A DNA stretch of 14,543 nucleotides from an uncultured Terriglobus sp. (GTDB taxonomy: Bacteria; Acidobacteriota; Terriglobia; Terriglobales; Acidobacteriaceae), in the NCBI GenBank assembly GCA_937859825.1, contig CALMAP010000146.1, forward strand, positions 867 to 15,409, in the 5' to 3' direction. The notes under the pieces are model-generated. The model saw only the letters and a program-made list of their open reading frames with translations. It was not told the DNA's origin and made no database searches. Both the position numbers and the translations under genes were made by a program. Each line of letters starts with the position of its first letter. The first letter of the stretch is position 1. Positions 12,472 through 14,543 of this stretch are shown in pieces.

Positions 12472-14543
12472 TTGGCTGAATGGAGGCAATGGCTGCGGGG
12501 GCCGCGTCTTTGGACGGCCATGGTCGCACTAGCGATGTGCGCGGCCTACGCAAACTCCTTCAACAATGCTTTCGAGTTCGACGACTTCCACACCATCACC
12601 GACAATCCTTCGATACGCAGTCTGCGTAACCTGCCCGACTTTTTTACGGACGCGACCACCTTCAGCGTTCTACCTGCGAACCGGACGTATCGGCCCTTTG
12701 TGTCCGCGTCGCTGGCACTGGACTACGCACTTGGTCGCGGCTATGTGCCGCTGTGGTTCCACCTGAGCACGTTCGTCTGGTTCCTGCTGCTGATTGGGCT
12801 ACTGACCCTGCTTTACCGGGAGATTTTCCGCAGGACTGAGCCAGATCCGGTCCATTTCCCACTGGCGATCCTTGCCGCCGCATGGTTCGGCCTGCATCCC
12901 GTGATCGCCGAGACGGTAAATTACATTATCCAGCGAGGAGACCTGTACTGCACGCTCGGCTGCGTGGCCGCGCTGGTGGTCTGGGCACGTTATCCGCAGA
13001 AACGGCAGTTCGGCTTATATCTGCTACCTTTTGCCGTGGCGCTCCTGTGCAAGCCGCCAGCGGCAGTCTTCCCACTTCTGTTGTTCTTCTATGTTTTCTT
13101 TTTTGAGGCAGCAGCGAAAACAAACCGGGTAAAGCGAGCGTTCTTGGCGTCTCTTCCTGCGTTCGCAGTTACGGCGGCGCTGATGGTGCTGCAGTCTGCC
13201 ATGACGCCGAAGAGCTTTAGTCCAACGCAGCTTTCCGGCTGGGCCTATCGCGCGACCCAGCCCTACGTGTTGCTGCGGTACTTTGCGGAACTGTTTCTGC
13301 CGGTCCACCTGAACGTAGACAGCGACCTGGGTGCGCTGCAAGGGCTCCATTGGGAAACTGCCGCCGGTCTTCTGTTTCTGGTGGCCCTGATCGCCGCAAT
13401 TGCTTACACCGCGCGAAGAAAGTTTCTTTACCCCATCGCTTACGGACTGATCTGGTTCGTGGTGACGCAACTGCCCACGTCACTCTACCCGTTGTCGGAA
13501 GTGGAGAACGACCACCGCATGTTCTTCTCATTCGCCGGGCTCATTCCGGCGGTGGTGTGGGCTGCGTGGCTGGCATTGCGGCGGCTGCTTCCGCAACAGC
13601 AGCCGTGGGTAAAGGCGCGCCCTGCCCTGCTTGGCGGCACCGTGGTTCTGCTTTTTCTTTATGGCTGTGGAACACACGTGCGCAATGCGGTGTGGCACAA
13701 CGAAGAATCGTTGTGGCGCGACGATGTGGAGAAGTCTCCGCACAACGGCCGAGGCCTGATGATTTACGGCCTGACACAGTTAAACAAAGGTTCGTATCCC
13801 GTGGCCTTGGACTACTTCACACGCGCGCTGGAGTTTACGCCGAACTACTCCACGCTTGAGACCAACCTGGGTGTTGTGTACGGCGCAATGAACCAGCCTA
13901 TCGATGCGGAAAAACACTTTGTGCGGGCCATTACGCTCTCGCCTGAAGATGATGCGGCGCGTGCCTTCTACGCGCGCTGGCTGCTGCTGCAAGGCCGCTT
14001 GCGCGAAGCGGCGGCAGCGGCGCAGCAGGCTGTATCCATGAACCCCTCACGGCAGATGCAGCACGATGTGTTGATGGACGCCTATCGCCAGCTTGGCAAT
14101 ACCGAACTTCTGCACAACGCGGCCCTCGCAACGATCGCGGCAGTGCCCAGCGATGCCGATGCCATGATGATGCTGGAGCATCCGCCTGTGCGCGGCGCGG
14201 GCGAGTGGGTAAACCTCTCACTCGAACAATTTCGGGATGGGCAGTATGCGGAATCGATCAACTCTTCGCAACAGGCGCTGCAGCTTGATCCGAAGAGTGC
14301 GTCCGCCTGGAACAACCTGGGAGCGAGCTACGGCGCGATGCACCAGTGGGACAAGGCAGTGGAGAACGAAAAGAAAGCGCTGGAACTGAATCCTGAGATG
14401 CAGGTCGCGAAGAGCAATCTTGCCGCATTCCTGCAAAAGAAGGAACCAGGCGAGCAGACATCATCCAGCGCCGCCGAACTGATTAACCAGTCACTTCTGC
14501 TAAATCAGGCAGGCCAGTACGAAGAAAGCATCGCTGCCGCAAA
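12472..14543 (+). CDS. TMTC-like polytopic membrane protein with C-terminal TPR repeats (partial at 3' end)
   Basis: The frame opens at 12415 and runs off the window, giving at least 690 residues from the TTG at 12472. The first span is WTAMVALAMCAAYANSF. The loop after it carries FEFDDFHTITDNPSIRSLRN (D37, D38) and then TYRPFVSASLALDYALG. This layout is typical of TMTC/GT-C-like membrane glycosyltransferases, where the first loop holds an acidic catalytic motif. About nine to eleven further spans follow up to FLYGCGTHVRNAVWHNEESLW. From about residue 424 the protein is soluble with six or more TPR units (NLGVVYGAMNQPIDAEKHF; AWNNLGASYGAMHQWDKAVE; LLLNQAGQYEESIAAA). It may transfer a lipid-linked sugar to proteins or scaffold an envelope complex; neither is shown. 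It is divergent from the sugar block and probably unrelated to it. Confidence 0.85.
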   Translation, partial: MAEWRQWLRGPRLWTAMVALAMCAAYANSFNNAFEFDDFHTITDNPSIRSLRNLPDFFTDATTFSVLPANRTYRPFVSASLALDYALGRGYVPLWFHLSTFVWFLLLIGLLTLLYREIFRRTEPDPVHFPLAILAAAWFGLHPVIAETVNYIIQRGDLYCTLGCVAALVVWARYPQKRQFGLYLLPFAVALLCKPPAAVFPLLLFFYVFFFEAAAKTNRVKRAFLASLPAFAVTAALMVLQSAMTPKSFSPTQLSGWAYRATQPYVLLRYFAELFLPVHLNVDSDLGALQGLHWETAAGLLFLVALIAAIAYTARRKFLYPIAYGLIWFVVTQLPTSLYPLSEVENDHRMFFSFAGLIPAVVWAAWLALRRLLPQQQPWVKARPALLGGTVVLLFLYGCGTHVRNAVWHNEESLWRDDVEKSPHNGRGLMIYGLTQLNKGSYPVALDYFTRALEFTPNYSTLETNLGVVYGAMNQPIDAEKHFVRAITLSPEDDAARAFYARWLLLQGRLREAAAAAQQAVSMNPSRQMQHDVLMDAYRQLGNTELLHNAALATIAAVPSDADAMMMLEHPPVRGAGEWVNLSLEQFRDGQYAESINSSQQALQLDPKSASAWNNLGASYGAMHQWDKAVENEKKALELNPEMQVAKSNLAAFLQKKEPGEQTSSSAAELINQSLLLNQAGQYEESIAAA

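Noticed and set aside
1..14543. CRISPR arrays, tRNA or rRNA genes, insertion sequences, phage or defence genes
   Set aside because: No regular repeats, transposase or integrase motifs, or RNA gene signatures were seen. The genes fit an ordinary chromosomal sugar-use locus.

Overview
The window looks like a chromosomal stretch of an Acidobacteriota genome, probably Terriglobales/Acidobacteriaceae (Terriglobus, Granulicella or Edaphobacter type). The reasons are a fairly high G+C content, the C-terminus of a TonB-dependent receptor ending in the aromatic pattern common in that group, a PAS histidine kinase of a type common there, a large set of secreted glycosidases, and a polytopic TMTC-like/TPR protein. 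This placement is inferred from protein character, not from a marker gene.

Layout. Plus strand, 1-2375: the tail of a TonB-dependent outer-membrane receptor, a two-PAS sensor histidine kinase without a response regulator beside it, and a small unrecognised membrane protein. Minus strand, 12152 down to 2388: a sugar-degradation block. Reading in the direction of transcription it holds a secreted GH97 enzyme, a LacI-type repressor 39 nt behind it, a 532-nt intergenic region, a BglX-type GH3 beta-glucosidase, an FHS/FucP-like MFS sugar permease 54 nt behind that, a 252-nt gap, a secreted GH27 alpha-galactosidase, and a Gfo/Idh/MocA oxidoreductase that converges with the small membrane protein. 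Plus strand from 12472 to the end: a TTG-started multi-spanning protein with C-terminal TPRs, cut by the window edge.

How the genes fit together (inference). GH27 and GH97 can remove alpha-linked terminal sugars and GH3 beta-linked glucose, all outside the cytoplasm. The permease would import the released monosaccharide, the Gfo/Idh oxidoreductase may act on a sugar or derivative, and the LacI protein would sense it. GH97 carries an Asp (D420) where retaining GH97 alpha-galactosidases have their nucleophile. Together with GH27 this favours alpha-galactoside over starch as the substrate. A perfect 12-bp palindrome with a central CG lies upstream of GH3 (8603-8614), and a degenerate relative lies upstream of GH97 (12221-12232). 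Both are candidate operators for the local repressor.

The part least explained by known genes is the region between the repressor and GH3. It holds five closely spaced inverted repeats (8773-8965) and a 27-codon minus-strand ORF (8815-8898) whose ribosome-binding site, AAAGGAGG at 8-nt spacing, is the strongest one I noticed in the window. This could be a small membrane peptide, a leader peptide or a structured RNA. No rRNA, tRNA, CRISPR array, insertion sequence or phage gene was seen.
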